A stretch of 64,000 nt of DNA from Adineta steineri (taxonomy: Eukaryota > Rotifera > Eurotatoria > Adinetida > Adinetidae). The stretch lies in the NCBI GenBank assembly GCA_905250115.1, contig CAJNOI010000066.1, positions 198,145-262,144 of the forward strand, in the 5' to 3' direction. Made by a program: the position numbers and the translations under genes. The notes below the pieces were generated by a model, which was not told the DNA's origin, ran no database searches, and saw only the letters and a list, made by a program, of their open reading frames with translations. Of the stretch, positions 45,295 to 60,416 are shown piece by piece. Position 1 is the stretch's first letter, and each line of letters starts with the position of its first letter.

Positions 45295-46048
45295 ATGTAT
45301 ATTATTTATTACATATTTCTATTCATTATCTACTTGGAAATCTTCGTTCAATGTCAAGATACAACGGACAGTAGTATCACTATTAGCGCTGTTCAAAGTA
45401 ACTGTTTTTCTTTGTATTTTATTGAGAATATATGGCATTTATGTTAAAGGTAGCTCTATGGATAGTAATTCTACTGTGGTGAACAACAGTTATATTGTAA
45501 GAGGTGGTCGACGTAAAGTTTTTATTATAGCTGGTGGTAGTCTTGGATTGATTTTTATGATTAGTATGGGGATATTTGTTTATCACCTATGTTTTAAAAA
45601 GCAACAACATGTTTCGACATTTCCTGTAGTCATATATGAAAAAACCAAGCAAGAAGAGGATGTTCAAGAAGCTAATCGATTTCAATCAGGTACTTGGTCA
45701 ATAGAATATTATCATAATGAAGAATGGTATGGACCTTTTCAAATTACACTTTCATTTAATTCTCAATCAATGCAAGTAACAGGTTCAGGATCTGATAATG
45801 TTGGTATATTTGCATTGAATGGAGTTTATTCAGCTGTATTAGAACAAATAAATATAACCAAAAAGTATCAACTAGGTACTGGTGATCCTATAGAAAATAA
45901 AGGTCATGAAGTTAAAATGCAACTTAGATGGCATTCTATAAATCACCAATTTGAAGGTTCATCACTTATAAATTATTCTGATTATCAAGTCCAAGGTAAA
46001 TGTCGACTTAAATTTCATGATGTCCATGAACAATATATCAGTTTTTAG
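45295..46048 (+). CDS. Small type I membrane protein with cytosolic beta domain
   Basis: Exon 1 (45295-45397) encodes a signal peptide MYIIYYIFLFIIYLEIFVQC and DTTDSSITISAVQ. A 52-bp intron joins it in frame to exon 2 (45450-46048). Exon 2 gives a short N-glycosylated ectodomain (SSSMDSNSTVVNNSYIV), GGRRK, and a membrane helix (VFIIAGGSLGLIFMISMGIF). A cytosolic domain of about 120 aa follows (SGTWSIEYYHNEEWYGPF..., VTGSGSDNVGIFALNGVY..., LRWHSINHQFEGSS). The alternating beta-strand pattern with GTWS and GSGSDNVG recurs in proteins of this lineage in my memory, but it has no named function. Starting at ATG 45295 is preferred over a longer upstream frame because it yields a signal peptide and a proper intron. 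Confidence 0.7.
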
Positions 46049-46170
46049 GAGATTTTTGTATTTTAAGATCATTCAGTAGAATAAAATAAATTCTTTGCGT
46101 GCATTTATTCATAAAAACTCGAAAAAGGAAAATAATAAGAATGTAAAGATATGGAGTCCAAAAAAATATT

Positions 46171-47442
46171 TTAACTATGAACGAAAAATATATTGATTGT
46201 TGTCTTGTACGTGGAATTTTCATTAGTAAAGTAATTTTGTAGATACTTTTCCATTTTTTCTTTATCACGTTGCTCATTCGCATTCACATCGACCCAGATT
46301 TTAACTAGTTTTAAATTTGTTTTTGTACTTGATGATACCTATTTAAAAGAAATTAACAATGATATATAAACACACCTCTTACGTCAAAAAATCTCAAGAA
46401 ATAGAGGACAACACTAAACTATCTATTATGATCTGTAGGAGTTCGATTGTATCTCATAAAACCTGTTTGCTATCTGTCGATTCTCTCGCTTTTCATAATG
46501 AAACTTCAAAGGCACAATAATATTTTGCCCATACTTTATGTTCCTGTCGGTAATTATCAGGAGTATCAAAATAAATGGAATTGATAATTAAAGTTTTTAA
46601 TTTTGGCATACAAGGTAATACACGTTTAATCAATCTCTTAAATGATAATTTTGATGTTGTAAAAGTATCGTCATCATACGGAATATCTATTGAAAATAAA
46701 TAAATATATATTTGGAAGAATTATATATGATTTTAATTACTTACAGCCGATAATAATCGTTTCTAAATTACTAAATGATTTTTCTCTAATTGATAATCCG
46801 TAAAACTCTAAATCGACATACTCTTCACATTCATTGTCACCAGTAGAATATGGTATAAAATTTAAATCCAAATGTTTTAATAATTTCATTTTTGACGAAA
46901 TTAAATCACAACATAATCCTATACAAAGATTGATAATATAGTACAGATAATCTCGATTGTTACTTACGGTCAATATCCTGGAATGTGCCACCAATTTTAT
47001 CGAATAAGCTTAATCGTTCTAAAGTATTACATAAATTTGTTTGTCCATCGAATATGATAGACAATAGAGTTGAAACAGTTACATTTGTTATTTTTAAGGA
47101 TTTTATTCTAGAAAAATTTTCGTTGAATAAATTATCTTGGAAAATAGAATTAAATCTATAGTTATTGTTAATTCGAATTGATAGTGAATAGTTTTGATTT
47201 GTTGTTATTAATTGATTTAATTGAGAGCAAAATGGTAAAACTTTTTCATTTGGAATTAATTTCATATTAAGATAAATTTTTGTTCGATGTTGAATTAAGT
47301 TCTTGAAATGTTGATTTAAAGAAGAAAATGTTTCATATAAATAATAATAATCAAAATAATCAAAACATATTAATAACAACTCATTTGGTAGTTGCTCAAA
47401 TTTTGTAATTATAGTTGTCTTCTGACGCTTTCTTTCCGACAT
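46171..47442 (-). CDS. F-box protein with leucine-rich region, 4 exons
   Basis: Exons in frame are 47442-46968, 46918-46745, 46686-46535 and 46338-46171. The protein begins MSERKRQKTTIITKFEQLPNELLLICFDYFDYYYLYETF..LNQHFKNLI. FEQLPNELLL is a classic F-box start, the SKP1-binding module of SCF ubiquitin ligases. Divergent leucine-rich segments follow (IKSLKITNVTVSTLL, LLKHLDLNFIPY, FSNLETIIIGC, MPKLKTLIINSIYF). The last exon (VKIWVDVNANEQRDKEKMEKYL) is a conserved-looking tail. If the third intron is not used the frame would end at TGA 46493-46495. The stop lies 122 bp from the convergent gene at 45295-46048. It is probably a paralogue of the F-box gene at 28512. Confidence 0.75.
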
Positions 47443-48318
47443 TCTATAGTAAGCAGTGCAGTTAAAATTTTATCTAGATATATATGTGTGTGAGTGTGTA
47501 ATTACTCAACGTTGTGAAAGAACATCGAGATAAGAACATTTATTCGGTTTCTTTCTAGAATGATTAGTCATTTTATACTTAATTCTGTTTAAATTAAAGC
47601 AAAACTTGAGGGTGTGAGAAGAAGAAGTACACAATACTTACACCCATACGCTATTTATATAGACGAAATAGTATTAAAATGTTTTAATTTCTTAGAATTT
47701 TCCTATTTTTCTATGTTACCTGACCAGTATATGTTATTTTAAAAATTTACTAAGATTTAATTTTTCTATTCAGTGAATATATTCATAACTGATACATGGA
47801 GGTCAATACGAACGATGAAACACAAGCTTCTATGAATAACACTATAGTTTTGTGCATGATTCTAATGCGAATAATATTTCAACAATACATAAGTAATAAT
47901 CGAAATAAGATTATTGTGAAAATCAACTAATATATGAAACAAAAACATCATTCACGACTAAATTTCATATCGTACAAAAAACAAACAGTTGTATTCGTTG
48001 GATATCTTTTGATCATTTACAGCTACGAATTATAATGAATTTCGGCATATAAAATGAAATTCTATCCTTTATTTAAAGAAAACGAAATATTTATCAGGGA
48101 ACATTCGAGAAATAGGTCACTATGTAACATCCTTCAAATATATCAATTACTAACTCGCATTAGTCAATGACTTCAATCTAATTATTGACGAGAGCAAACA
48201 TATACTTTCCTTTGCTTAGGACAAAAAACATATTTATTACATGTTAGAATTTATGAACAGAAATGGGTTTTTATTAGATAAATTTTTTACACTATTTTTC
48301 GTAAGATATGAATTGAAA
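47443..48318. other. Intergenic with one telomere-like palindrome
   Basis: The palindrome at 47604-47651 starts CTTGAGGGTGTGAG and ends ATACTTACACCCATACG. Otherwise AT-rich and without genes. Confidence 0.5.
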
Positions 48319-50627
48319 TTAAATAAAATCATTGCTACAATAAACTCCATTGACCGCACCATCGTTTTCATAGCAAGTTTTATTGAAATTAAATTGTGAA
48401 TAAAGTGACATTAATGAAGATTTAATGGCACCATCAACCCAAGTCGAACGATCGAGATTAAATGCTTCACCTACCAAACTAATTTCATGTTTTCTAAATC
48501 GTGTTATAGGTTGTAATGCCCACTTCATAATTTGTTTATTTGTGACATTCGTATTAGATTTTTGATGATGCCAAGCACCAGGCCATACTTTTGTAAATGT
48601 TTTTGTTGGTGATGGTATTTCAACATTAGGAAATAGTTCTCTCAATCCTCTCAATAATTCTTGAATTAAATCTGTATTTGTTGAACGATTAATTAATGTT
48701 AACCACGTATCAATACATAAACCATCATCATAAACTGTTCTTGTTAAATTTTGTTCTTTTTTTTGTGGATGTTGAGATAATATTTCTATACGACTTATAC
48801 AATTTTGTCTTGTCCAGGCACGATCAATATTGGATTTAAGCATAGAAGCTTGTTCCCACCACCGCTGTGGCCAGTAATTATCTATAACAATTGTTCGGAT
48901 TGGTAAAATCGATTGAAAATACTTATTTGACTTAATTTCATTAGCAATTGAACCTTCGATATCTATCCAACCAGTTGGAGGCATTGCTGCGATTAATTGT
49001 TTACTAAAAACTTTATAGTTTGATGTTTCAATTGAAAAAATATAATCATTCGTAGTATTCAAAGTTTCCTCAATTTGAATAACTTTTTCATTTAAAAAAA
49101 GTCGAACATTGTTTATTGTTGTTGCTTTATAAATCATTCGTTTTGCAATCTGCGACATACCATCATTGGTATAATAAATAGGTTTATTCAGATGTAACTC
49201 TTGTTTGATGGTTTCCATATAAGAATGAACATCTACATTCAGAAAACTTGATCGAGGTCTAGATGAATCTCTTAAATATTCCGTTGCTTCATCACCAAGA
49301 AGAGAACGACAAAATGCATTCATATCTGCAAAATTATATAAATTCGATGAATTCTTTTTATATTCTTCTAATAATTTCGTCCATATTTGATCTTGAAAAT
49401 TCAATCCATTTGAATCATCAGTACAGTTTAATCCTACATATGACTTTGCACACATTTCATTGTATGAAGTATAGAATCTTCCACGTGCTTTAATGAGAAA
49501 ATTTTGAAAATTATAACGATAATATGAAATATTTAATTCATCCATTAATTGTTTAACAACAGGTTGTTTTTCATAAAATCGCATAGCTCCCATAGGTGCA
49601 ATTGGAGTAGTAGAATAAGCTTCGGATGCAGTTCCATTATAATCAATATCATAAGTCCGTCCTCCAACATGATTTTCACGTTCAAATATACATAAATTAT
49701 TCTTATAAATTGGACCTAATCGATATGCACTATGAGATCCACCTACACCTGCACCCAAGATTATCACTTCACAATTTAATCTATTAAAAAAGAAAGAAAT
49801 AGATAGTTTCTATACAATCTAATTATTCTCATTATCTCTTTTTCGCAGTCAACATATAAAAAATAAATATAGAAACCTGATTTTAGTGTCGGTGATTGTT
49901 GGTGATGCCATATTCACTACAATCAAACAAACAAATGTTAGTATATGCATAAATTGAATTTATACTTGGCAGTATTTTCGATAAGCAGGATGTTAATTGA
50001 ACAGATATTATTTGATTATCTGTGAATGGTATCGTAAGATTAATCACTTTAAAAGTGGATCTAATATTGTTTTGAATTTTCTTTAGAACTTGTTGCCATC
50101 GATAAAGCGTGTTTTGTTTTCTGATAGACTTGACAGAAAATCGAACATTGAGTGAAACACCTGAAAATGTTGAACCATCTTCACATTGCATTATTTTACT
50201 GTTTCTAAAAATGCAGAATTATATATAAAAAAAATGAGTCATTTTTCACTAACCTTTTCCACCGATCACTGATCGTTGCTGTCGAGGTAAAATTATAAGA
50301 AATAATTGACAAATTATTTTGTTCTAATTGCAATATTTGCGCATACTGAGAATACATGAGAAATAATATATTAAACGGAAGTCAAAATTTTCATACCTGT
50401 AGATTTAATGCGTTTATATCTCGTATTGTTAGTGAAATTGAATTCCATAAATTTGTTTTATATGTAACTGACAATAGAGCAATTCCTATCATCTGGTCAG
50501 TGAGTAAAATAGTTTAATGAAAAAAAAAGAAATTACTTTGATTGAATGTAGGAGAGACTCTATTGTTTCTAAGGTGGACTGGAGTTAAGGAGACAACAAC
50601 CAAAAATAAGATATAAAAAATAATCAT
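48319..50627 (-). CDS. Secretory FAD-dependent amine oxidase
   Basis: Six exons join in frame: 50627-50537, 50485-50397, 50345-50254, 50204-49966, 49916-49877, 49780-48319 (about 670 aa). The N-terminus MIIFYILFLVVVSLTPVHL is a signal peptide. About 180 residues of unrecognised sequence follow, with a SEA-like run (GSTFSGVSLNVRFSV). The amine oxidase core is next: VIILGAGVGGSHSAYRL with the dinucleotide-binding Gly motif, a FERENHVGGRTYD Glu and GG-R motif, PMGAMRFYEKQP, and near the end FKS-type closing residues LVGEAFNLDRSTWVDGAIKSS, which hold the FAD. This is the flavin monoamine/L-amino-acid oxidase fold, making aldehyde or keto acid, ammonia and H2O2. The 49-bp intron at 49965-49917 contains TACTAAC. 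The substrate is unknown. An internal start (MASPTITDT) could give a shorter cytosolic form. Confidence 0.75.
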
Positions 50628-52114
50628 GAAGACGACTTAAATATCAAATAATATGAAGAGACGAAATGGAAGATGAAGAAAATCGATGATTTTATTCAGA
50701 AAAAACACGAGTATATATATAGGAGGAGTGGATAAAGAGGGGAATTCATCAAGAAATATACGAAAGAAAAACGATTTATACGACAGAACAGAAAGAAATA
50801 TATCAGAGAGAAAGATATAACTATGTGACAGATACGAACTGAACTATACATCTAAAAGAGATATAATGTTATCTTAGATCGTAATCATATTAGAAAATAT
50901 TCTCATCAGAAACTTTTACACTTAAAGAGTATCACACTGAATTCCTATTCATATCTGTGAAGATTTCGGATAGAAGAAGTGTTAGTGATGATGATATCAC
51001 AATCTATTATGGTTTTCTTTATCTAGAATCGCATCGTTTTCATACAAAGCATACGCTTATATGATTGTTCATCATAAAAAAAATGAAAAAATATGAAAAG
51101 AAGGAATAATATGGTTAAAGTATGATAGAGACAAAGTATTATACGATGTATGAAATAACTACAAAAATATAAAGACAAATATCGTTACGATATCTCAAAA
51201 ATAAATTGCATAATGAGACTAAAACAATGAACTTCAATTCTTTTGAATCTAAATAATACTACTAGACACTTCAAATACTATATCTAGTGTTTTTCCCTAT
51301 GATATGTCAACAATTGATGTGGCTCAAACTTTCTACAGACTGTACATGACTTGTTTTTCTTATTGATTTGATTCTATTATAAATTCACTCGTTCGGTATT
51401 CGAATTCCCACATAAATCACATGTAAAATATCATGGTATGAGAAATAAATAATTTAGAAAAAAACTCTCTAAGTACATACATTGATGATTACTGTGATAC
51501 TAAAGTATTCAAAAAACTAACTTTTTATAAAAATACACTTCGTTCATAAATGATGAGGAACAGAGGATGTGACAAATATATGTCTAATCTTTAATAGTTT
51601 ATATGAAGATAAGATGAATCGAAAAACAAAGTATGACAATTATCAATAAATATTCTCCAATAACTTGATTGTATGTATCTGTAGATTCAATATAAAAGCA
51701 AATCAGCCGTCGAAATGTATTCAAAATAATTTTAATCTATTTTATTATAATTTTTTTCTTTTTAATAATATGCCGCCAACTAAGAATCGATATTTTATCT
51801 TAGTTTAATGTTGAAAATAAACTATTAAATATTTTCTACATAATTTACTTTTTTTTTGCAAAATATTTAATATCACATTTGAATTTTTATTCGTTATTGA
51901 ATAAGTTTAATGTATATATATATACATGTAAAGAAAAGAAAAAGAAAGTCGAACGATCAAACCATTAGATCATAAGGTTGATAAAAGGAACAAAATTAAA
52001 TTAAAATGAATATTATTTGAATTTTAGATTTTTTTTATCGTAATATAGTAATATAAGTAAGCAAATGGATTTATGATCAACAGTAAAAGGAAGAAAAAAA
52101 GAAAAAAAAAAGAG
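50628..52114. other. Intergenic, AT-rich
   Basis: I see no gene, hairpin or telomere-like palindrome in these 1.5 kb. The T-run complement just left of the tRNA gene (52095-52111) would act as its RNA polymerase III terminator. Confidence 0.5.
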
Positions 52115-52187
52115 CGACCCTGGCAGGACTCGAACCTGCAATCTTCTGATTCGAAGTCAGACGCCATAGCCATTAGGCCACAGGGCC
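52115..52187 (-). tRNA. tRNA-Arg (anticodon TCG)
   Basis: On the minus strand the 73-nt sequence starts GGCCCTGTGGCCTAATGG and ends CCTGCCAGGGTCG. The acceptor stem GGCCCTG pairs with CAGGGTC (one G-T). The D stem GCC/GGC, the anticodon stem TCTGA/TCAGA with loop CTTCGAA, and the T stem GCAGG/CCTGC with loop TTCGAGT all form. The anticodon TCG (complement of 52152-52154) reads CGA, and by wobble CGN, arginine. The internal A box (TGGCCTAATGG) and B box (GGTTCGAGTCC) are intact. There is no intron. A run of ten T follows on the minus strand as terminator. Confidence 0.97.
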
Positions 52188-55161
<2,974 letters not shown>

Positions 55162-55784
55162 ATGATCATGGTAATCGATATTATCATCTTTTCGCATAAT
55201 AATGCAATAAACATTCTCTCTCTCTTTTTTTTTTGAAATATTTGAGCATTTCTCTTTGTTGAGAGATACATGCATCTATAAACATTCTTTTCTTCATACA
55301 ATTTCTTTACATACTATTCTTAATTCAAATAAATCTAATGAAAATATTTTCTTTTGAAATTTGCATTCTATTGTATCAACATGAAATGATTCAAAATATT
55401 TTTCTCGATGTATATATAGCACTGAATTAATCTCAAAGATTTATTAATATTTATCACGATACGTGCTTGTTATTATAGAAATGCTTCGTCACTATTCAAA
55501 TATCTTTTCTTTAATGATGGCGTATGTGACTTGCACATTTTATTATCAAAAGCACTATACTGATAAATATTTTTAATTATAAATATAAATGAATGGAAAT
55601 AATAAGAAGAAAGTTATAAATTATATATTATACTTCACTTTTGAGATTACACAATCTTTAAAATACGTGATAACTTATATTGCTAGAACTAAAAAAATTT
55701 CTTTATTCATGGTATTGTATAAAATGGAATAAGTATAAAGAAGAATAATGTATAATAAGTCGTTGATTATAATAAACCAATAAA
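55162..55784. other. 3' flank of the beta-tubulin gene
   Basis: Probable 3' UTR; AATAAA-like signals occur at 55204-55209 (GCAATAAAC) and 55328-55333. No gene. Confidence 0.45.
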
Positions 55785-56726
55785 TACAGTGTAATATACA
55801 GAAAAGTTCAAAAAAACTTGCACAAAATTGAGTTTTTTGTATAACGATTTTCTTATAGTTAGAAAGTAATTAAAAGTTTAACTTTTCTAGGGATATATGT
55901 CCGTTAGTAACACTACATATTGACTATATAAAAGCGTGAATTCTTTTCTTTTTAATACATAAACATTTAATCATGACATAATCCACTGATTTAAAAAACT
56001 ATCATATATAGACATTACATTATTGTAACAGAGGCATGGGATGCGCTCGTGCTATTCATCATGAAATAAAGATATTATTAAGGACTATCTATTACAATAT
56101 AAATAAATTGAAACAAACAAATTCACTTAATCAGTGAAGAGGAAATGGTCGACTATGTGCGACATGGAAATAGAAAAAATCTATATTGCTTAATATATTT
56201 AATGTAACAGTTAAATAATCTTCAATGAAATCAAAGAAGAATTATCGACAATTAATGATTCATATTAAGCTCATACATTAAAAAATTATTGGTGTCTAAA
56301 AGAAGACAAAGATCGTAATCATACACACAATATTTCCAAACAATTGATCAAGAACAAAACATTAGAATTGTTGGAATGCTCATCTGATACTCGAAACGCT
56401 AATCCTATCGAGAACTTATGATCGATCGTAAAACGCTAAGTTGAAAGAAGAAAATCGAAAAACATTGATGAATTTGAGCTTTTTTCATGTGAAGAAGTTA
56501 AAAATGTTCATGTTAATTTTGTAATGAATTTTGTGATGTCGATGAAAAAAAGATGTTTGTCTCTTATTGAATCTAAAGGTGAACGAATAAAATATTGAAG
56601 TATAGTGCTAAATAGTACTCGGCATAGGCTATCAGCCAGTTATGTAAACTACTTGAGAGTGGCTTATATATGGGGATATATTTACATAACAAGATGTGCA
56701 AGTTTTTCTGAACTTGAGTGTACATC
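55785..56726 (+). mobile_element. Dead Tc1/mariner transposon
   Basis: The left end TACAGTGTAATATACAGAAAAG-TTCAAAAAAACTTGCACA and right end TGTGCAAGTTTTTCTGAACT-TGAGTGTACA are inverted. Near 56390-56480 a broken frame reads SSDTRNANPIENL, a stop, SIVKR, a stop, VERRKSKNIDEF. This is the conserved SPDLNPIENLW-S-VKR block around the third catalytic acid of Tc1/mariner DDE transposases. Multiple stops and indels make it inactive. The flanking TA expected for this family is present at the left side (AATA/TACAG). Confidence 0.75.
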
Positions 56727-56755
56727 AACAGCATCAGTACAGAAACAGTTTAGAA

Positions 56756-56800
56756 AGGTGTAGGTGTATCATCTGTTAAAAGCATCCACACCCACCCCCG
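56756..56800. repeat. Telomere-like palindrome
   Basis: The GT arm is AGGTGTAGGTGTATC and the CA arm is GCATCCACACCCACCCCCG. It lies between the transposon relic and the next gene. Confidence 0.6.
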
Positions 56801-56923
56801 TCACTTCTTTTTAGTTATATTTATTATTGTTCAAGTACGAAACGAGAATGTTTTTAATTGGTGAAGAATATATTTTATAAAAGAAAACATTTGATAATCA
56901 TAATTGATCATACTGAATTATTA

Positions 56924-57556
56924 TCAAAATAAAAGATTTGGTAAGACAGTAAGCATAATAGTTCGTGCTTTTTCAATTGGTATATTAGCTGCAGCAGCGA
57001 ACATTCTGGTTGTGAACGATTGACAATTCATTTTTCCACCTATTGCAATTAATAATCTATATTCTCGTTCTTCGTGCGATTTTGCAAAAATTCTTAATAC
57101 TTCAGGATCAAAATCTGGTAATTCTTTCTGGAGAAGATACCATGAGTATTCCTTACAATCGTTTTCGTACAATGAACTTTTTTCATTTTTTGAACTTACA
57201 CGAATTTTAATTTCATGTTTTTTATTCAATCCTAATTGATAAATTACTCCATTGATCTGAATACACCAATGAGTTCCATCAATACCAGGAGTAATATTAA
57301 GTCCAAGAGGTTGACCACCAATAGGTCGTCGACCAATCCAAACACCTGAATCAAGGTCATTCGTTACACTTGCGATACCATGTGCAAGATTCTTTGGTAT
57401 TCTTAATGGATTTAAATCTGCTAAATCCATTGCAACAGAATGCTTTGCTTCATACACGTCACCTTTCGCTGCATAAACCACACTTCGTACAGCACCGTAT
57501 GCTTGTCCAACGATTGGAATAGCTTTAATTATATTAAATGCTTTTCTTTCGGCCAT
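56924..57556 (-). CDS. Putative LRAT/NlpC-P60-like papain-fold protein
   Basis: This is a single-exon frame of 210 aa starting MAERKAFNIIKAIPIVGQAY. The N-terminal part (IVGQAYGAVRSVVYAAKGDV) is amphipathic with small residues and may sit on membrane. GIDGTHWCIQINGVIYQLGL supplies a histidine in a beta-strand. Further on, NCQSFTTRMFAAAANIP supplies an Asn-Cys at the start of a helix. The His-before-Cys order with an NC-x-x-F helix is that of the permuted papain-like fold of LRAT and related NlpC/P60 enzymes, which act as acyltransferases or thiol hydrolases. That assignment is by motif pattern only. If wrong, the protein is simply uncharacterised. Confidence 0.5.
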   Translation of the reverse strand: MAERKAFNIIKAIPIVGQAYGAVRSVVYAAKGDVYEAKHSVAMDLADLNPLRIPKNLAHGIASVTNDLDSGVWIGRRPIGGQPLGLNITPGIDGTHWCIQINGVIYQLGLNKKHEIKIRVSSKNEKSSLYENDCKEYSWYLLQKELPDFDPEVLRIFAKSHEEREYRLLIAIGGKMNCQSFTTRMFAAAANIPIEKARTIMLTVLPNLLF

Positions 57557-58619
57557 ATTTTACTAAGATCTAAAAGATTTAAATAATCATTTGTATCGTA
57601 CTTGAAATTAGATATGATGTAACAAAATCTTTCGAAATTCATTCTAAAAGTAGTTTATTCCTTTCATTTATATGGCGTAAGTTTGTAGTTGTAATTTAAA
57701 ATCATGTGAGACCTATTTTTTATATGAAGATGTAACTTATTAAATTTCAATTAGAAACCAACCATTGATCATCGGAAACTGTTTTGAATAAATTTTAGTA
57801 TTTATATAATTCCAGTTAAATTGTTTTGATTGAAATTTTTATTTCTTTCTTAATCTCTTTCTGAAACTGCTTTTTTTCTACTCAATTCTTATGTAAAATA
57901 CAGTTTACTTTCTAATTAACATTAACAATTTGGCTTTTGAATACCTTCAATAAAAACAAATGTAGACTGATGTATCTCTTTTTATAACTCACTTATTCTT
58001 CTTCCTAATATAACAGTAAAATATACATGATACTCTTTCTCACATTGTTATTATCTTTTGTTGTCTATCAACGTGATACCTTGACTCACTATCATACTTT
58101 GCAACTGCGCATAAATAATTTTATCATGTATGTTATATGAAAAAACAGAAAAAGCCATCATACAACAGAAAGATAGAACACAAAAATAATATGACTGATA
58201 AAAAGAGAAGAGAGAAAACGTTTTTCAAAAACCGACTTTGTACATAATATTATAATAACACTCGTTGTTTTGGTTGTGACTAGAGATGAAGAGAACATCT
58301 GAATCCTCGTATAATATCCCAAGCAGAGGGATATGAATATGCGTGAATGGATACAAGAACAATATCCACACTACCTGTTCACCCATCCCACATTCTTACG
58401 ACAGATATTTTCATTTATTTAAAAGATACAATATTGTTACATAAAGCTGGAAAACGACATAAAATAAGTTTACACAATACGACAATAAATCATAATCTTC
58501 TGGTGATGAAAACGATTAAAATTTATTAATTCTTAATCAATTGGGATAACTTCGTTAACAGGTATTCTTTGTGGTTTACATCGATTAAGATGTATTTGAA
58601 ATAATACATGCATAAATTA
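57557..58619. other. Intergenic, weak telomere-like palindrome
   Basis: Weak arms at 58328-58391 (ATATGAATATGCGTGAATGG and TTCACCCATCCCACATTC). No gene is visible. Confidence 0.45.
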
Positions 58620-58864
58620 TCAACGATATCGTTCAGATACACACATACAAACATAAAATGAAATCTAAAAGAATTTCTATGAAAATTTTTTTCATTTATT
58701 CTATTTCTACTTACACAAAAATATGTGTAGAATAAGATCAATGTTACAGTATATAGAAATTGAATTATATCTATAAAATATGGATCTTTTACATTAGTTG
58801 CAGCATATAAAATAGCATTTATTATAATATATGGTGTATTTGTAAATAAATTAATAGTAACCAT
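58620..58864 (-). pseudogene. 5'-truncated receptor: last TM exons of a 7TM protein
   Basis: Exons 58864-58715 and 58664-58620 join in frame with GT-AG ends and end at TGA 58620-58622. The first reads MVTINLFTNTPYIIINAIL... then FIDIIQFLYTVTLILFYTYFC; the second is ISFYVCMCVSERYR. This fits the final loop, seventh helix and short basic tail of a rhodopsin-like receptor. TM1-5 are absent. Going upstream, coding similarity ceases exactly at CACACCCTCAAG, the edge of a telomere-like motif (58863-58875). I infer a broken gene copy. Confidence 0.5.
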
Positions 58865-59103
58865 CTTGAGGGTGTGATGGTATTCCTAATTTGCTGTGCC
58901 TGTCACTTTCTTCCACATCCATTTTTTCATCTTTCAAATGAAAACAACAAGAAATATCGATTCTGGTCTATATTTATTCACATCATCAATCATATCTGTA
59001 TTTGCTATGATTATATAAATGATCAAATTTGGATTGCTATTTGCATCACAAATAGGTGTAATAAATCATCATTTAGTTTTACATTTGCAATGCGTATCTA
59101 TTG

Positions 59104-59659
59104 ACTTTCTTCTTCGATTTATTTTGAGCACCATCAACTGACTTAGTGCTTGTGCGGCTATCGAACGATTAATTCTTCTTCTTCTTATTATTATTCTCTA
59201 GCACATATCGATAATCCGATTCATCGTCATCTTGTCGATGATGAAGGAGTTGAACAACGCACATGGTGTATAGTTACATACTCATCATCTTTACAAATAC
59301 TGGAATGGCAAGTGGATATTTTTCATTTTTCAGTCCCTTTTGTAATCAATTGTATTTCTGCAGCTCGTATTCGTATTACTGCTGAGTTAAATCAATCTTA
59401 CAAGCAGTTTTTATATAAGCAATGACGGTAACGCAAACATCTCTTCATTTCATTGTTTATTCTCATTGTATTATCACTTCCTCGTCTAATTATTTCTCTT
59501 TTATTGTCAGGATGCATGAAATCGGCTCGAAATCCTTGGCTTTATCTGATTGTTTATTTTATTTCGTTTATTCCACCGATGTTGACTTTTGCCATATTTA
59601 TTTTCCTATCAAAAATGTACATCAAAGAATTTAAAAAGTCTATCAGACGCTTCTGTTAA
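59104..59659 (+). pseudogene. Receptor pseudogene (bdelloid 7TM family)
   Basis: Around 59140-59200 a frame gives LSACAAIERLILLLLIIIL, the end of TM3 with the E/D-R motif followed directly by TM4; the intracellular loop between them is missing. A shifted frame continues DNPIHRHLVDDEGVEQRTWC, IFHFSVPFVINCISA (TM5) and LYKQ, then a TGA and a TAA in frame (about 59421-59432). It resumes HLFISLFILIVLSLPRLIIS (TM6), GCMKSARNPWLYLIVY and FISFIPPMLTFAIFI (TM7), ending KSIRRFC-stop at 59659. I recognise the IHR-L-DDE-QRTWC, SGCMKSARDPWL and ISFIPPMLTF signatures of a large bdelloid rhodopsin-like family. One frameshift, two stops and a deletion make it a pseudogene. Confidence 0.7.
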
Positions 59660-59719
59660 GCTTACATTGCTTAAAACATCGCCAAACTAATTGTTGCACG
59701 ATTTCTTCATCTCGAATAA

Positions 59720-59778
59720 CTTGCGAGGGTGACTGGGGTGTACGTGTGAATGACTAATTAATGATGCACCTACACTGA
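59720..59778. repeat. Degenerate telomere-like palindrome
   Basis: The arms are CTTGCGAGGGTGACTGGGG plus GTACGTGTGAATG, then GATGCACCTACACTG. Confidence 0.5.
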
Positions 59779-60357
59779 AGAATCAGAACGTGATCGAACC
59801 TTATAGTATATCCGTAGTCGTTTATATAGTTGAAGAAATATCGGGGCAAGCGCCAGAATATTCAACACTAGCTGAGCTCATTGAATAGTACTCGAATTCA
59901 GCTTTAATATAGAACGTCAACCCGATTTCGCATCGTTTGGTCCTAAGTCAAACTAGAATCCAAATTCGTTGCATGTATAATTTATGGTCACTCTCTTACG
60001 AAAGTAATAGCTGAAATACGAATCGCAATCTGAGCTCTAGACATTACTAGCTCTTTTATTCCCAATCGAATTTTGTGACAAGAACTATGAAAGTTTGGCT
60101 CTTTTTTGCAAGTTTCATAAGTAAAGAAAGGCACTATTGGTTACTGCGAAACACACAGAGAGGATGAATAGCTTTTTTAGTTTCTTTCTATAGTGTAATA
60201 TTATTTCGGATGTCTATATGAAGATTTAATCTTATCTCTTACAAGCAGAGAAAAACGCTTTTCGAAATGAATAATATTATTATTCGCTGAAAAGAAAACA
60301 ACGAGTTTTTACCAACTTAGACTATTCACTTTGTTAGCCACTCGTTCTACATTGATA

Positions 60358-60416
60358 TCTTGAGGGTGGGTGTGAATGAAATATAGAGAAAAGACACACC
60401 CACACCCGCATCCGCT
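60358..60416. repeat. Telomere-like palindrome, clear example
   Basis: It starts TCTTGAGGGTGGGTGTG and ends GACACACCCACACCCGCATC, with a 25-bp A-rich spacer. The CTTGAGGGTG terminus is shared with 44322, 47604, 19663 and, inverted, 10991-11000. Confidence 0.7.
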
